64,000 bases of DNA from UBA9676 sp963837105 (GCA_963837105.1 CAWIMG010000021.1:1-64000), one strand, 5' to 3'; positions 52,815-62,520 are shown, counted from the stretch's first letter. The notes: generated by a model from the letters alone, not told the origin. Made by a program: numbers and translations.

Positions 52815-54473
52815 ATGACCGGCGTCACGGAGCCGTCCTACAGTCACGGAGCGTCCGCAGTGCCGCTGCTGGGCGAGACGATCGGCGCCAACCTGCGCCG
52901 GGTCGCCGCCAGCTACCCGGATAACGAAGCGGTGGTGGACGTCCCCACCGGGCGCCGGTGGAGCTACGGCCAGCTGGATGCCGACACCGACACGCTGGCC
53001 CGCGGCCTGATCTCGGCTGGCCTGGCGGCCGGTGACCGGGTCGGCATCTGGGCGCCCAACTGCGCGGAATGGATACTGCTCCAGTACGCGACGGCCAAGG
53101 CCGGGATCGTGCTGGTGAACATCAACCCGGCCTACCGCAGCCACGAACTGGCGTACGCACTGAGGCAGTCCGGGGTGCGGCTGCTGGTGTCCGCCGAGTC
53201 GTTCAAGACCAGCGACTACCGGGCGATGGTGACCGAGGTGCGGGGCGGGCTCGACCGGCTGGAAAAGGTGGTCTACCTCGGGTCACCGGACTGGCAGGCA
53301 CTGGCCGCCGGGCCGGCCCCGGCCGCGGGCGAGCCGGACCCGCTGGCCGCCCGCGAGGCGGCCCTGTCCTTCGACGACCCGATCAACATCCAGTACACCA
53401 GCGGGACCACCGGCTTCCCCAAGGGTGCCACCCTGTCCCACCACAACATCCTCAACAACGGTTTCTTCATCGGCGAGGGCTGCCGCTACACCGCGCAGGA
53501 CCGGGTCTGCATCCCGGTGCCGTTCTACCACTGCTTCGGCATGGTGCTGGGAAACCTGGCCTGCACCACGCACGGGGCCTGCATCGTCATCCCCTCCCCC
53601 GGCTTCGAGCCGGCCGCCGCCCTGGCCGCGGTCCAGGCCGAGCGCTGCACCTCGCTGTACGGGGTGCCGACCATGTTCATCGCGGAGCTGGCACTGCCCG
53701 GTTTCGCCGACTACGACCTTTCCACCTTGCGGACCGGGATCATGGCCGGGTCGCCATGCCCGGTGGAGGTGATGAAACGCGTGGTCAGCGAGATGCACAT
53801 GACCGAGGTGACCATCTGCTACGGGATGACCGAGACCTCCCCGGTGTCCACCCAGACCACCGCGGACGACGACATGGACCGGCGGGTCTCCACCGTCGGC
53901 CGGGTGCACCCGCACGTCGAGGTGAAGATCGTCGACCCGGAAACCGGCCTGGTGCTTCCCCGCGGCACGGCCGGTGAACTGTGCACCCGCGGTTACTCGG
54001 TCATGCTCGGCTACTGGGACGACGCGGCGCAGACCCGGTCGGCGATCGACGCGGCCCGCTGGATGCATACCGGTGACCTGGCGGTGATGGACGCCGAGGG
54101 CTATCTGAACATCGCCGGCCGGATCAAGGACATGGTCATCCGGGGCGGCGAGAACGTCTACCCGCGCGAGGTGGAGGAGTTCCTGTACGCGCACCCGGCG
54201 ATCGAGGACGTCCAGGTGATCGGGGTTCCCGACAGCCGCTACGGGGAGGAACTGTGCGCCTGGGTCAAGCTGCGCCCGGGCGCCACGCTCAGCCCGGACG
54301 AGCTGCGGGAATTCTGCTCCGGCCAGATCGCCCACTTCAAGATCCCGCGGTACCTGCGGATCACCGACGAGTTCCCGATGACGGTGACCGGGAAGGTGCA
54401 GAAGTTCAAGATGCGGGAGGTCTCGATCGCCGAACTCGACCTGGCCGAGGCGGGCCGCACCCGCACCGCCTGA
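52815..54473 (+). CDS. AMP-forming acyl-CoA synthetase (FadD-like)
   Basis: This intact 552-residue ligase starts at ATG 52815 behind GAGGGG. The AMP-binding P-loop is YTSGTTGFPKGA (~residue 194). ICYGMTETSP, the RWMHTGDLAVMD hinge, KDMVIRGGENVYPREVEEF and the C-terminal Lys in MTVTGKVQKFKM follow. It forms an acyl-adenylate, then acyl-CoA. The family resembles medium- or long-chain FadD3/AtoE-type proteins. The chain length is not readable from sequence. It converges with a DUF2277 gene, with a hairpin between. Confidence 0.93.
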   Translation: MTGVTEPSYSHGASAVPLLGETIGANLRRVAASYPDNEAVVDVPTGRRWSYGQLDADTDTLARGLISAGLAAGDRVGIWAPNCAEWILLQYATAKAGIVLVNINPAYRSHELAYALRQSGVRLLVSAESFKTSDYRAMVTEVRGGLDRLEKVVYLGSPDWQALAAGPAPAAGEPDPLAAREAALSFDDPINIQYTSGTTGFPKGATLSHHNILNNGFFIGEGCRYTAQDRVCIPVPFYHCFGMVLGNLACTTHGACIVIPSPGFEPAAALAAVQAERCTSLYGVPTMFIAELALPGFADYDLSTLRTGIMAGSPCPVEVMKRVVSEMHMTEVTICYGMTETSPVSTQTTADDDMDRRVSTVGRVHPHVEVKIVDPETGLVLPRGTAGELCTRGYSVMLGYWDDAAQTRSAIDAARWMHTGDLAVMDAEGYLNIAGRIKDMVIRGGENVYPREVEEFLYAHPAIEDVQVIGVPDSRYGEELCAWVKLRPGATLSPDELREFCSGQIAHFKIPRYLRITDEFPMTVTGKVQKFKMREVSIAELDLAEAGRTRTA

Positions 54474-54493
54474 CCCAGCCACCGGCACAGCCT

Positions 54494-54524
54494 GGCCCGG
54501 CCGCCCGCGCCGGTCAGCCGGGCC
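54494..54524. terminator. Hairpin between convergent acyl-CoA synthetase and DUF2277 genes
   Basis: GGCCCGGC (54494-54501) and GCCGGGCC (54517-54524) are perfect complements around a 15-nt loop. The hairpin lies between two convergent stops (54473 and 54527), so it may terminate both. It has no U-tract. Confidence 0.45.
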
Positions 54525-54526
54525 GC

Positions 54527-54748
54527 TCAGACGGTGGACGGGTCCGGGCTAGCCGCCAGGCTGGCGAGCAGGGTCTGAGTGGCGGCACTGATGGCGTCCA
54601 CCGCACGGTTGAATGCTTCTTCGTTGGCCGGATTCGGAAGACGGAAGCCCCCCACCGTCCGCACAAACTGGAGCGCGGCCGCTCGTACGTCCTCATCGGT
54701 TACCCCAACGGCATACGGTGCGCGCAGAGTCTTGATGTTGCGGCACAT
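54527..54748 (-). CDS. DUF2277 domain protein
   Basis: This 73-residue protein starts at ATG 54748. CRNIKTLRAPYAVGVTDEDV, AAALQFVRTVGGF and NEEAFNRAVDAIS are typical of DUF2277, a small conserved family of unknown function found in many actinobacteria and other groups. The first Cys after Met is a family hallmark, with CRNIKTL at the start. It is likely soluble. It shares no operon and converges with the acyl-CoA synthetase. Confidence 0.9.
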   Translation of the reverse strand: MCRNIKTLRAPYAVGVTDEDVRAAALQFVRTVGGFRLPNPANEEAFNRAVDAISAATQTLLASLAASPDPSTV

Positions 54749-54797
54749 GGGATGACGTTACGCCTGCCTAGCGGGCAAGGGTGAGCGGTGGCGCAAA

Positions 54798-55181
54798 TCA
54801 GCCGGACGGGGCGATCCGCACCCCGAGCGGCAGGAGTGAGATCGGAATGATCTTGAAGTTGGCGAGGCCGAGCGGGATGCCGATCACGGTCAGGCACAGC
54901 AGCACCCCGGTCACCAGATGGCCGATGGCCAGCCACCAGCCGAACAGCACAATCCAGAGGACATTGCCGATCAGCGAGCCCACGCCGGATTCCCGGCGCG
55001 GGGTGATGGTCCGGCCGAACGGCCACAGCACGTAGTTCGCGATCCGGAACGCGGCGATGCCGAACGGGATCGTGATCACCAGGAAGAACAGCAGGAAGCA
55101 GAGCAGGCCCGCCACGGCGTAGGCAATCGCCATCCACAGGCCGCAGAGCACCAGCCAGATCAGGTTCAGGATCATCCGCAC
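54798..55181 (-). CDS. YccF-domain membrane protein
   Basis: This 127-residue protein starts at GTG 55181 (or ATG 55175). Two YccF-type units of hydrophobic helices are seen (LNLIWLVLCGLWMAIAYAVA and IGNVLWIVLFGWWLAIGHLV), each followed by an ITIPFGIAAF or VIGIPLGLANF motif. YccF proteins are conserved inner-membrane proteins of unknown function. The upstream gene, 10 bp away, is a LysE-type exporter, so the two probably form an operon. Confidence 0.9.
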   Translation of the reverse strand: MRMILNLIWLVLCGLWMAIAYAVAGLLCFLLFFLVITIPFGIAAFRIANYVLWPFGRTITPRRESGVGSLIGNVLWIVLFGWWLAIGHLVTGVLLCLTVIGIPLGLANFKIIPISLLPLGVRIAPSG

Positions 55182-55191
55182 GGAATCGCCC

Positions 55192-55830
55192 CTAGTCGCG
55201 GTGGCCGGTGAAGGCGAGGGTCAGGCCGAGGCCGATCATCGCCAGCCCGCCGAGGCCGCCGACCAGGGCCAGCCGCTGCGGGGAGCGGGCGAACCAGGCA
55301 CGAACCCCGCTGGCCGCCAGGCCCCAGGCACTGTCACAGATCAGCCCGATGGGCAGTGACACCAGGCTGAGCAGCAGCAACTGGACCGGCACGTGCCCGG
55401 CCGCCTGGTTGGCGAACTGTGGCAGCACCGCCGCGAACAGGATGTAGGCCTTCGGGTTGGTGACGCCGACCAGGAACCCCTCGCTGGCCGCGCGGCGGTC
55501 ACCGCGTGGCGCCACTGCCACCTCCAGTGCCACGCCGAGGGAGTGCCGGTGCCGGATCGCCTGAATGCCGAGCCAGGCCAGGTAGGCCGCACCCAGCAGC
55601 TTGATGACGGTGAACGCCGCGGCTGACTGCTGCACGAGCGCACCCACACCCAGCGCGACGCTGATCGCGACCACCTGCACGCCGAGAACGTTGCCCACGA
55701 CCGAGGCCAGTGCCGTCCGGCGGCCATGCGCCAGCGCCCGCCCGACCACGAACAGCACGCTCGGCCCAGGGATGGCGATCACGATCAGGCAGGTGAGGGT
55801 GAACCCGAGGAACTGGCCTGCCGATATCAT
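55192..55830 (-). CDS. LysE/RhtB-family amino acid exporter
   Basis: This 212-residue protein starts at ATG 55830. Six hydrophobic segments, with the N-terminal IAIPGPSVLFVVGRAL motif and a central GVTNPKAYILFAAVLPQF motif, are diagnostic of the LysE/RhtB translocators. They export basic amino acids, homoserine, threonine or related metabolites by proton exchange. The YccF-type gene follows 10 bp downstream. The DUF4232 lipoprotein gene is divergent from 55984. It is intact. Confidence 0.92.
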   Translation of the reverse strand: MISAGQFLGFTLTCLIVIAIPGPSVLFVVGRALAHGRRTALASVVGNVLGVQVVAISVALGVGALVQQSAAAFTVIKLLGAAYLAWLGIQAIRHRHSLGVALEVAVAPRGDRRAASEGFLVGVTNPKAYILFAAVLPQFANQAAGHVPVQLLLLSLVSLPIGLICDSAWGLAASGVRAWFARSPQRLALVGGLGGLAMIGLGLTLAFTGHRD

Positions 55831-55983
55831 CGGGCCACCCTACCCGCCAGGGCCGGTCGTGCCCACCACGGCGGCGAGGCCCAACTGTGGCCTGGCCGCG
55901 GCCGCCGGGCGACAACCGGAGCGCTCTGACCGACGTCATAAGTGTCAGTTGGCTCATGGAGCCACCCAGCACGAGGGACCCCG

Positions 55984-56604
55984 ATGACTGCATTCGCACG
56001 CACCGCCCGGCACCTGACCGTGGCCGCCAGTCTCAGCTTCGCCGCGGCACTGGCCGCTGGCTGCGGCTCCAGCCCGAGCCCCGCCCCCACCCATACGGTC
56101 ACCATCACCCCGCACGCCTCGGCCAGTTCGCCCAGCGCGGCGCCCGCGAGCAGCACGGCGGCACCGTCCTCCCAGGCGTGCGCGACCAGTTCGCTCGGGG
56201 TCAAGCTCGGCCTGAGCCAGGGCGCGGCCGGCAGTGTCTACCAGGCGATCGATTTCACCAACACCTCGAGCGTGACCTGCACGCTCTACGGCTACCCAGG
56301 GGTCTCGGCCGGGAACGGGCAGCCGTTCACCCAGGTGGGCCTGGCGGCCTCGGAGACGCCGACCCCGCCGCGGAAATTGGTGACCCTGGCCCCCGGCGGG
56401 GTGGCCAACGCGCTGCTGCGGGTGGTGGACGCGGGCAATTACCCGCCGAACAAGTGCGCCATGGTGCCGACGAAATCGCTGCGGATCTTCCCGCCGAACC
56501 AGACCGTTCCGGTCTACCTGCACTACAGCACCCAGATGTGCGGCAAGCCGGTGCAGACCATGTCGGTCAGTGTGGTCCAGCCGGGCAGCGGCGGCAACGC
56601 CTGA
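55984..56604 (+). CDS. DUF4232 lipoprotein
   Basis: This 206-residue protein starts at ATG 55984. An N-terminal signal peptide ends in a lipobox (AALAAGC), so Cys24-27 would carry lipid. A Ser/Pro/Ala-rich linker (~residues 30-60) precedes a DUF4232 domain with LGLSQGAAGSVYQAIDFTN, CTLYGYPGVSA and paired cysteines. DUF4232 proteins are common in actinobacterial cell envelopes, and no function is assigned. It converges with the kinase/phosphatase gene. Confidence 0.9.
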   Translation: MTAFARTARHLTVAASLSFAAALAAGCGSSPSPAPTHTVTITPHASASSPSAAPASSTAAPSSQACATSSLGVKLGLSQGAAGSVYQAIDFTNTSSVTCTLYGYPGVSAGNGQPFTQVGLAASETPTPPRKLVTLAPGGVANALLRVVDAGNYPPNKCAMVPTKSLRIFPPNQTVPVYLHYSTQMCGKPVQTMSVSVVQPGSGGNA

Positions 56605-56632
56605 CTGACCCTCACGAGCTTGGCCCAGTCAG
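56601..56632. terminator. Hairpin between lipoprotein and kinase/phosphatase gene ends
   Basis: CTGACTG (56601-56607) pairs with CAGTCAG (56626-56632) around an 18-nt loop. It overlaps the stop codons of both convergent genes. It is a plausible weak bidirectional terminator; there is no U-tract. Confidence 0.4.
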
Positions 56633-58969
56633 TTCCCGCGGATGGCTGAGGCGAACGTGACCACGTAGTCCTCTTGGGTGATGGTCTCCAGCGCGCGGGG
56701 GCCGCGTGCGGTCCGGACTGCCGCGATGGCTGCTTCCGCCGGCATCCCGCCAGCGACGAGGAAGCATGCGGCGATCGTTCCGCTGCGGCCGAGCCCGCCC
56801 ATGCAGGTCACTACCACTGCCTCGCCTCGCTCCGTTCCCTGGCGGCACCACCGCACGAGATCGATGGCGTCGGCGACATCGGGGGTGCCCTGGTCGGGGA
56901 CGGGGAGACGGCGGTAGGTGAGGCCGGCGGCCAGGGCGCGGGGGCCGAGGTCGGGGACGCCCACCCAGCCGAGCTCGGAGTCGGTCAGCAGGCTCAGGAG
57001 CCGGGTGACCCCCTCGGCCCGGAGCTGGGCCAGATCGGCGCCCAGGTCGCGGCCCCGGTCGCGGCGGCCGGGGCACAGGGTGATGCCGAGCCTGCCCGCG
57101 CCGGTCAGGCCCGGTTCAATCCAGCCCACCCGCAGGGCGAGTCCGGCTTCGACGGTGCGGGTGATCTGCTCGGCGAGCGAGCAGGCGGCCGCCAGCGCCG
57201 ACTGCTTCTGGAGCGGGGACGCTTCGGGGAAGCTGAGCGTGTGGGCTGCGTAACGCAGCAGCGCCACCTGGAGCTGCAGCGGGTGCCGGTCTTCCCGGCA
57301 TAGCCGGCCGCCGATCCGGCGCACCACCTGGAGCACCTCCCACGCCCGGAGGAACTGGGGGGAGCGCAGCTCGCCCGGGCGGTCGGGGAGTTCGGCCTGG
57401 AGGTCGGCGACCGATCTGAGGGCGCGGGTGATGGCGAGGGCCTCTCGTAGCTGGGGGGCATTCTCGATGGGCGTCAGCAGGTAGAGCAGGTCGTTCTCGA
57501 ACTTGGCCAGATCTTTCAGCACGTGCCCGGGGGCGGCGTGGAAAAAGTCGATGACCCAGACGTTGTGGTGGGAGTCGATCAGGATGTTGGCAGCGTTGAG
57601 GTCGCCGTGGACGTAGGCCACGTAGTGGTAATCGTGCGCTGGCAGCCGGTGGTGGGCCAGGAAGTCCTCGTAGAACTCGCAGACGTTGGGCAGCGATGTC
57701 CCCCCCGGGGAAGTCGAGCCTCTTCTGGCCCGAGCCAGCCGTGACGGCGGTGACAGCGCTGCGGACGGCCGGCCCAAGCCGGGGAGAGAACTGATAGTGC
57801 TCGAACAGGGGCATCCGCTCGTAGCGGGCCGCCGCGTACAGCGGGCCGAGGACGTCCTCGAACACGTTCCGGACCACGGAAATGATGCGGCGCGTTGCCG
57901 TATCGGCGGCGAACAGCGCCTGCAGCGTCCGGACCTGGCCGTGGCCCATATCGGCGTAGGCGTACTTGAGCCCGGCCCGCTCGCCCAGGTCGGCGAAGCC
58001 GCGGACCCGGGGGGCGTTGTTACCGAGCACGTCCTCGATGTGCTCGAAGGCGGCCCGCTCCTGGGCGATGGCCCGGTTCGGGCCCAGCTTCACCACGGCT
58101 GGCGCCTGGCGGTGCCCCAGCGCGTCCTGACTCGTCGCCCGCCACACCAGCGCCCCTGAGTAGCCACCGGAAATCGGCTCCAGATCCACCTGGGTGCTGT
58201 CCCGGAACAGGTGGGCGACGATGGCGCGATCTGCGGGGCTGAGGGCTACATCGACATTGGCGCCTCCGATCCGGGGCTCGAAACCGGGCGGGTGATGGGG
58301 AAGGGCCAGCTCTGCCCCGGGCCGGAGCCAGTCGGCGAACTCAGCCGGGGAGTCGAAGCAGCGTACGCCGAGGAGCTTCCCGAGCTGGGCCAGGGCGTTG
58401 AAGTGCTGAGCGCGTGAGGCACTTGCGGTCAGGGCGCTGCAGGTCGCCAGCTCATCGATGCCGAGCCTGGTCTTCAGGTCGTAAAGCAGGAAGCTCACCT
58501 TGGCCTCGGTCCACACCCCGACAACGCCCACGCGCAACGGCTCATCGCCATGGGCGTGCCGGATCCGCGCGAGTTGCCGGGCCAGATTCGTCCCCTCAAA
58601 GTCGTTCAGTGTCAGCGAGTCGACGATCCGCTCGTTGGTGGCGGCCATGGCCCGCTCATCCATGCCCAGCACGAGCTGAGCCCCGGCGGAGCCCTTGAGG
58701 CAATGTGGCCCGAATCGCTCCAGATGCTCGCGCTGGGCGGGGTCGCCGGGGTCGTGCCAGTCCCGGATGTGGATGAGGTCGATCGCATCTGGGGCCAGGC
58801 CGCGGGCCCAGTCGATCAGCTGCGCCAGCGGCCCCGCCGACGGCTCAGGCCCAAGCAGGCGGGCCGCTTCGCTATAGCCAACATGCAGCAGGTTCGGCAG
58901 GGGATCGTGCGGGCCGATGGGATCGACAAAGTCGCGCTGAAGGCACTGCGCGATCAGGACCGTGGCCAT
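56629..58969 (-). CDS. Three-domain pseudo-isochorismatase / kinase-like / dual-specificity phosphatase, one frameshift
   Basis: Starting at ATG 58969, residues 1-~215 are an isochorismatase-like fold with Asp13 and Lys92 but Lys157 where the nucleophilic Cys normally lies (VWTEAKV), so it is probably inactive. Residues ~260-600 are an aminoglycoside-phosphotransferase-like kinase: GGYSGA near 268, Lys294, HGDLNAANIL near 454, and VIDF Asp at 474. From ~610 to 779 is a CDKN3-like dual-specificity phosphatase, with VPDQG acid and CMGGLGRSGT (Cys722, Arg728). The frame changes after residue 423 in a run of seven G (57700-57706). One base fewer gives an intact protein. This could be a sequencing error or a phase-variable tract. 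It may reversibly phosphorylate a partner protein. Its divergent neighbour is the STAND protein. Confidence 0.8.
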
Positions 58970-59083
58970 GGTCAGGGCACCAGGCAGAAACCACAAGGCC
59001 ACGGGAACTGGCCTAGCGCGGACACCGGCCGGATATTATCACCTCGTTCCGTGGCCGGTTTGGGTGGCGAGTAGGACTGGAAC
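58970..59083. promoter_or_regulatory. Divergent promoter region between kinase/phosphatase and STAND genes
   Basis: This 114-bp gap holds the control of both divergent genes. TATTAT at 59034-59039 is a plausible -10 for the STAND gene. The overlapping reverse strand could serve the other gene. No clear -35 or operator is seen. Confidence 0.35.
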
Positions 59084-62000
59084 ATGGGGGAGCCGCAGCA
59101 GGCAGGTGCCGCCGCCGCGCCGGGCGAGCAGGCCCCGGCGGGCCGGGCGGGTGTGATTCTGACGCCGGATCAGCGGGTGCGGGTGTTTGTTTCCTCGACG
59201 CTGGGGGAGCTGGCCGAAGAGCGGGCGGCGGCGAGGCGGGCGATCACCCGGCTGCATCTGGTGCCGGTGTGGTATGAGTCCGGGGCGCGCCCGCACCCGC
59301 CGCGGTCGATGTACCGGGCTTATCTGGCGCAGAGCCAGGTGTTTGTGGGCATCTACTGGCAGCGGTACGGGTGGGTGGCGCCGGGGATGGGCATCTCCGG
59401 GCTGGAGGATGAGTACCGGCTGGCGGCGGGCATGCCGATGCTGCTGTACCTCAAGCGGCCTGCCCCCGACCTGGAGCCGCGGCTGGCGGCGTTCCTGGAC
59501 AGCATCCGCGCGGCCGGGACGGTGTCGTACCGGACATTTGCCACGCCACGGGAGCTGGAGCGGCTGCTGGCCGATGACCTGGCCATCTTGTTGAGTGAGA
59601 GTTTTGCGGGCGCGGCGGCCGGCGCCGGGGTGCCGCGTGCGTCGGCAGGTGGGATGAGTGAGCCGGCGGAGCCGGACCTGCCGGCTGGGACGGTGACGTT
59701 CCTGCTGACCGACATTGAGGGGTCGACCCGGCTGTGGGAGACCGTGCCCGACGCGATGGAAGCAGCGCTGGAGGCGCACAACCGGCTGCTCACCAGCGTG
59801 ATCGAGGACCATGGCGGGGTGGTGGTCACCTCGCGGGGGGAGGGGGACAGTTTCTTCGCCGTCTTCCCCAGCGCGGTCGCGGCGGTGGAGGCGGCCGGTG
59901 CGTGCCAGCTGGCGCTCACCTCCGAGCCGTGGCCGGAGGGGGCGGTGCTGCGGGTGCGGATGGGGCTGCACACCGGCGAAGCGCGCTCACCAGGCAGTGA
60001 TCACGTTGACCACGGGCCGGTCAACCGGTGCGCCCGGGTGAAGGCGGCCGGGCACGGCGGGCAGGTGCTGGTCACCAAGACCACCTGCGACCTGGTGGAA
60101 GGCCGATTGGGCGGCGGCCTGGACCTCAAACGCCTCGGCGAGTTCCGGCTCCGCGACCTGGCCCAGCCCGAACTCATCTACCAGCTCACCCACCCCCACC
60201 TCCCCACCGACTTCCCCCCACTCAAGACCATCCATTCCGGCAACATCCCGCTGCGGGCCACCTCGTTCGTGGGACGTGCGGACGAGCTGCACGCGGTCGC
60301 CCAAGCGCTGGCACAGTCGCGGCTGGTGACGCTGACCGGCGTGGGCGGCGTGGGCAAGACCCGGCTATCGATCGAGGTCGCGGGCCGGGCGGTGGGCGAG
60401 TACCCCGATGGCTGCTGGTTCTGCGATCTGGCGCCGGCACGTGACGAGGACACGGTGCTGCGGATTATCGCGGCGTCGCTGGGTGCGGCCCTGCGCCCGG
60501 GCCTGTCCATCGCGGCGAGCATCACCGAGCACTGCCAGGCGCGTCAGATGCTGGTGGTTCTCGACAACTGTGAGCAGGTGCTCGACCCCGCTGCGCAGAT
60601 CGCGGGCGCCGTGCTCCGGGAATGCCCCGGGGTCCGCATTCTGGCGACGAGCCGTCAGGCTCTCGACATCGATGGCGAGCAGGTCTTCGCGGTCGGGACT
60701 CTGTCGGTCCCTCAGCCCGTCACTACGGCCGAGCGCATCGCGATGAGCGATGCGGTGCGCCTGTTTGCCGACCGTGCCGCCGCTGCCCGGCGGGGGTTCC
60801 AGCTCGATGAAGGTAGTGCGCAGGCCGCGGCCGAGATCACCCGGCGGCTGGACGGCATCCCGCTGGCGATAGAGCTGGCGGCGGCACGCGCGGCCGTGTT
60901 GCCGGTTCCCAGGATCGCTGCTCTCCTGGACGAGCGGTTCCAGCTGCTTACCGGTGGCCGGCGGAGCGCGCCGGAGCGTCATCAGACCCTGCGCGCCACG
61001 ATCGACTGGTCGTACAGTCTGCTGACCGGCGATGAACAGCGGGTGTTTGACTGCCTCGCCGTGTTCACGGGCTCATTCGACCTCGACGCCGTAGCGGCCG
61101 TCACCGGGGCAGCCCCCGGGGCATGGGTCGTTATCGACACGCTGGCGGCTCTGGTGTCGAAGTCTATGGTCGTACCCGACCAGAGCCACGGGGCCGAGGC
61201 GCGGTACCGGCTGCTGGAGACGCTGCGCCAGTATGCGCTCGAGAGGTTGCGGCAGCGTGGCGAACTGGACCTGGTGCAGCGCCGCCACGCGCAACACTTC
61301 GCGGCGTTTGCCCAGCAAGCTGGCACCGCGCTGCTCGGGCCCGACGAATTGGCATGGCGGCCGAGGTTGTCTGCCGAGCAGGACAATCTCCGCGCGGCCG
61401 TGCAGTGGGCCCTCGGCTCGGACTCACCTGATGACGGCGAGTCCGCCCTGGTTATCGCGGCCTCACTGGCAGCCTATGCCAGCTTCGATACGACTGGGGG
61501 ACTCGCCAGCCTGGTGGTGCAAGCCGTCGAGCGGGCGCGCGCCTCGTCACTGGCACAGCGGGTCTTGATTCTCGGAGCCGCGGCTTTTCATGCTTTCCAG
61601 GTCCGCGGCGACGTTCAGCTTTCTGAGCAGCTGGCGCGTGACGCTCTGCGTGATGGGGTCACCCCTGAGACCCCGGGCACGCAGGCATATGCCGCCTTGA
61701 TCCTGAGTCAGATCTTTACCGGCCGGCTGCCGGAAGCACAGGCAAACCTGCGCGAAGCGCTGCAGGCAACCGCGCAGGCTGGGGTAGACGATCGCCCACG
61801 TGCATGGATGCTGCAAACCTCGGCGGCAGTACGCGCCATCATGGGGGACATAGAAGATGCGCGGGAGAGCGCTGATGGCGCTGTTGCCCTAGCGCGCAGG
61901 ATTGGCAGTCCGTCCGAGCTGGCCGCGGCCCTGTGGACGGCGAGCCTGACCAGGGTTCGCGACGAGCCGGACGAGGCACTCGCGTTCGCGGACGAGTCAA

Positions 62001-62458
62001 TCGCGCTCACCCGGGCGGGCGCGAGCGGCTCGGTGCTGGGGCACCTGCTCCCGATCCGCGCTCAGCTGGGGGCAGCGAACGGCGACGCTGCCGGTGCCGT
62101 GCGCGACCTCCGCGAAGCCCTCACCTACACCCTGGACACGGGCGACAAGGTGATGCTGATGGTGGCGTTCGACCGCGGCATCAGCGTCTTCCACTTCCTG
62201 GGCCTTGCCGAACCAGCGGCCGTCCTGGCCGGAGTGGTGCTCCGTGGGCCACTTGCCGCGCTGAGCATCCTGCCGCAGGCGGAACGGCGCGACCGTGCAG
62301 TCCTTCTTGATCATGTAAGGGAACTCATCGGTGGCGACACCTACGAGCGCGACCTGACGCAGGGTGCGGCCCTGAGCGATGACGAAGTGGTGGCATACGC
62401 CCTTGAGCAGCTCGACATCGCGGAGAGCAGGAACCCGGCACCCGCTCCCGGCACCTGA
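59084..62458 (+). CDS. DUF4062 / class III cyclase / NB-ARC / TPR STAND protein
   Basis: This 1124-residue protein starts at ATG 59084. Residues ~25-185 are DUF4062 (RVFVSSTLGELAEERAAARR onward), a TIR-like domain common in conflict systems. Residues ~205-370 form a class III nucleotide cyclase domain: FLLTDIEGSTRLWE (metal Asp near 210), GEGDSFFAVF (second Asp near 255) and VNRCARVKAAG. Residues ~390-700 are an NB-ARC/AP-ATPase with Walker A GVGGVGKTRL (~419), Walker B MLVVLDNCEQVLD (~490) and GIPLAIELAAARA (~590). The C-terminal ~400 residues are helical, TPR-like repeats for ligand sensing. It has no DNA-binding domain. The chain could sense a ligand and make cAMP or cGMP, but activity is inferred. 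Confidence 0.9.
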   Translation: MGEPQQAGAAAAPGEQAPAGRAGVILTPDQRVRVFVSSTLGELAEERAAARRAITRLHLVPVWYESGARPHPPRSMYRAYLAQSQVFVGIYWQRYGWVAPGMGISGLEDEYRLAAGMPMLLYLKRPAPDLEPRLAAFLDSIRAAGTVSYRTFATPRELERLLADDLAILLSESFAGAAAGAGVPRASAGGMSEPAEPDLPAGTVTFLLTDIEGSTRLWETVPDAMEAALEAHNRLLTSVIEDHGGVVVTSRGEGDSFFAVFPSAVAAVEAAGACQLALTSEPWPEGAVLRVRMGLHTGEARSPGSDHVDHGPVNRCARVKAAGHGGQVLVTKTTCDLVEGRLGGGLDLKRLGEFRLRDLAQPELIYQLTHPHLPTDFPPLKTIHSGNIPLRATSFVGRADELHAVAQALAQSRLVTLTGVGGVGKTRLSIEVAGRAVGEYPDGCWFCDLAPARDEDTVLRIIAASLGAALRPGLSIAASITEHCQARQMLVVLDNCEQVLDPAAQIAGAVLRECPGVRILATSRQALDIDGEQVFAVGTLSVPQPVTTAERIAMSDAVRLFADRAAAARRGFQLDEGSAQAAAEITRRLDGIPLAIELAAARAAVLPVPRIAALLDERFQLLTGGRRSAPERHQTLRATIDWSYSLLTGDEQRVFDCLAVFTGSFDLDAVAAVTGAAPGAWVVIDTLAALVSKSMVVPDQSHGAEARYRLLETLRQYALERLRQRGELDLVQRRHAQHFAAFAQQAGTALLGPDELAWRPRLSAEQDNLRAAVQWALGSDSPDDGESALVIAASLAAYASFDTTGGLASLVVQAVERARASSLAQRVLILGAAAFHAFQVRGDVQLSEQLARDALRDGVTPETPGTQAYAALILSQIFTGRLPEAQANLREALQATAQAGVDDRPRAWMLQTSAAVRAIMGDIEDARESADGAVALARRIGSPSELAAALWTASLTRVRDEPDEALAFADESIALTRAGASGSVLGHLLPIRAQLGAANGDAAGAVRDLREALTYTLDTGDKVMLMVAFDRGISVFHFLGLAEPAAVLAGVVLRGPLAALSILPQAERRDRAVLLDHVRELIGGDTYERDLTQGAALSDDEVVAYALEQLDIAESRNPAPAPGT

Positions 62459-62498
62459 TCCGCAGAACGGCTGACGCCCTCGACCCTGGCAAAGTGGC

Positions 62499-62520
62499 CG
62501 GCTCAGGTGAAGCCGAGCCG
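62499..62520. terminator. Hairpin between STAND and ferritin-like gene ends
   Basis: CGGCTC (62499-62504) and GAGCCG (62515-62520) form a 6-bp stem with a 10-nt loop between convergent gene ends at 62458 and 62528. Short and without a U-tract, so confidence is low. Confidence 0.3.
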
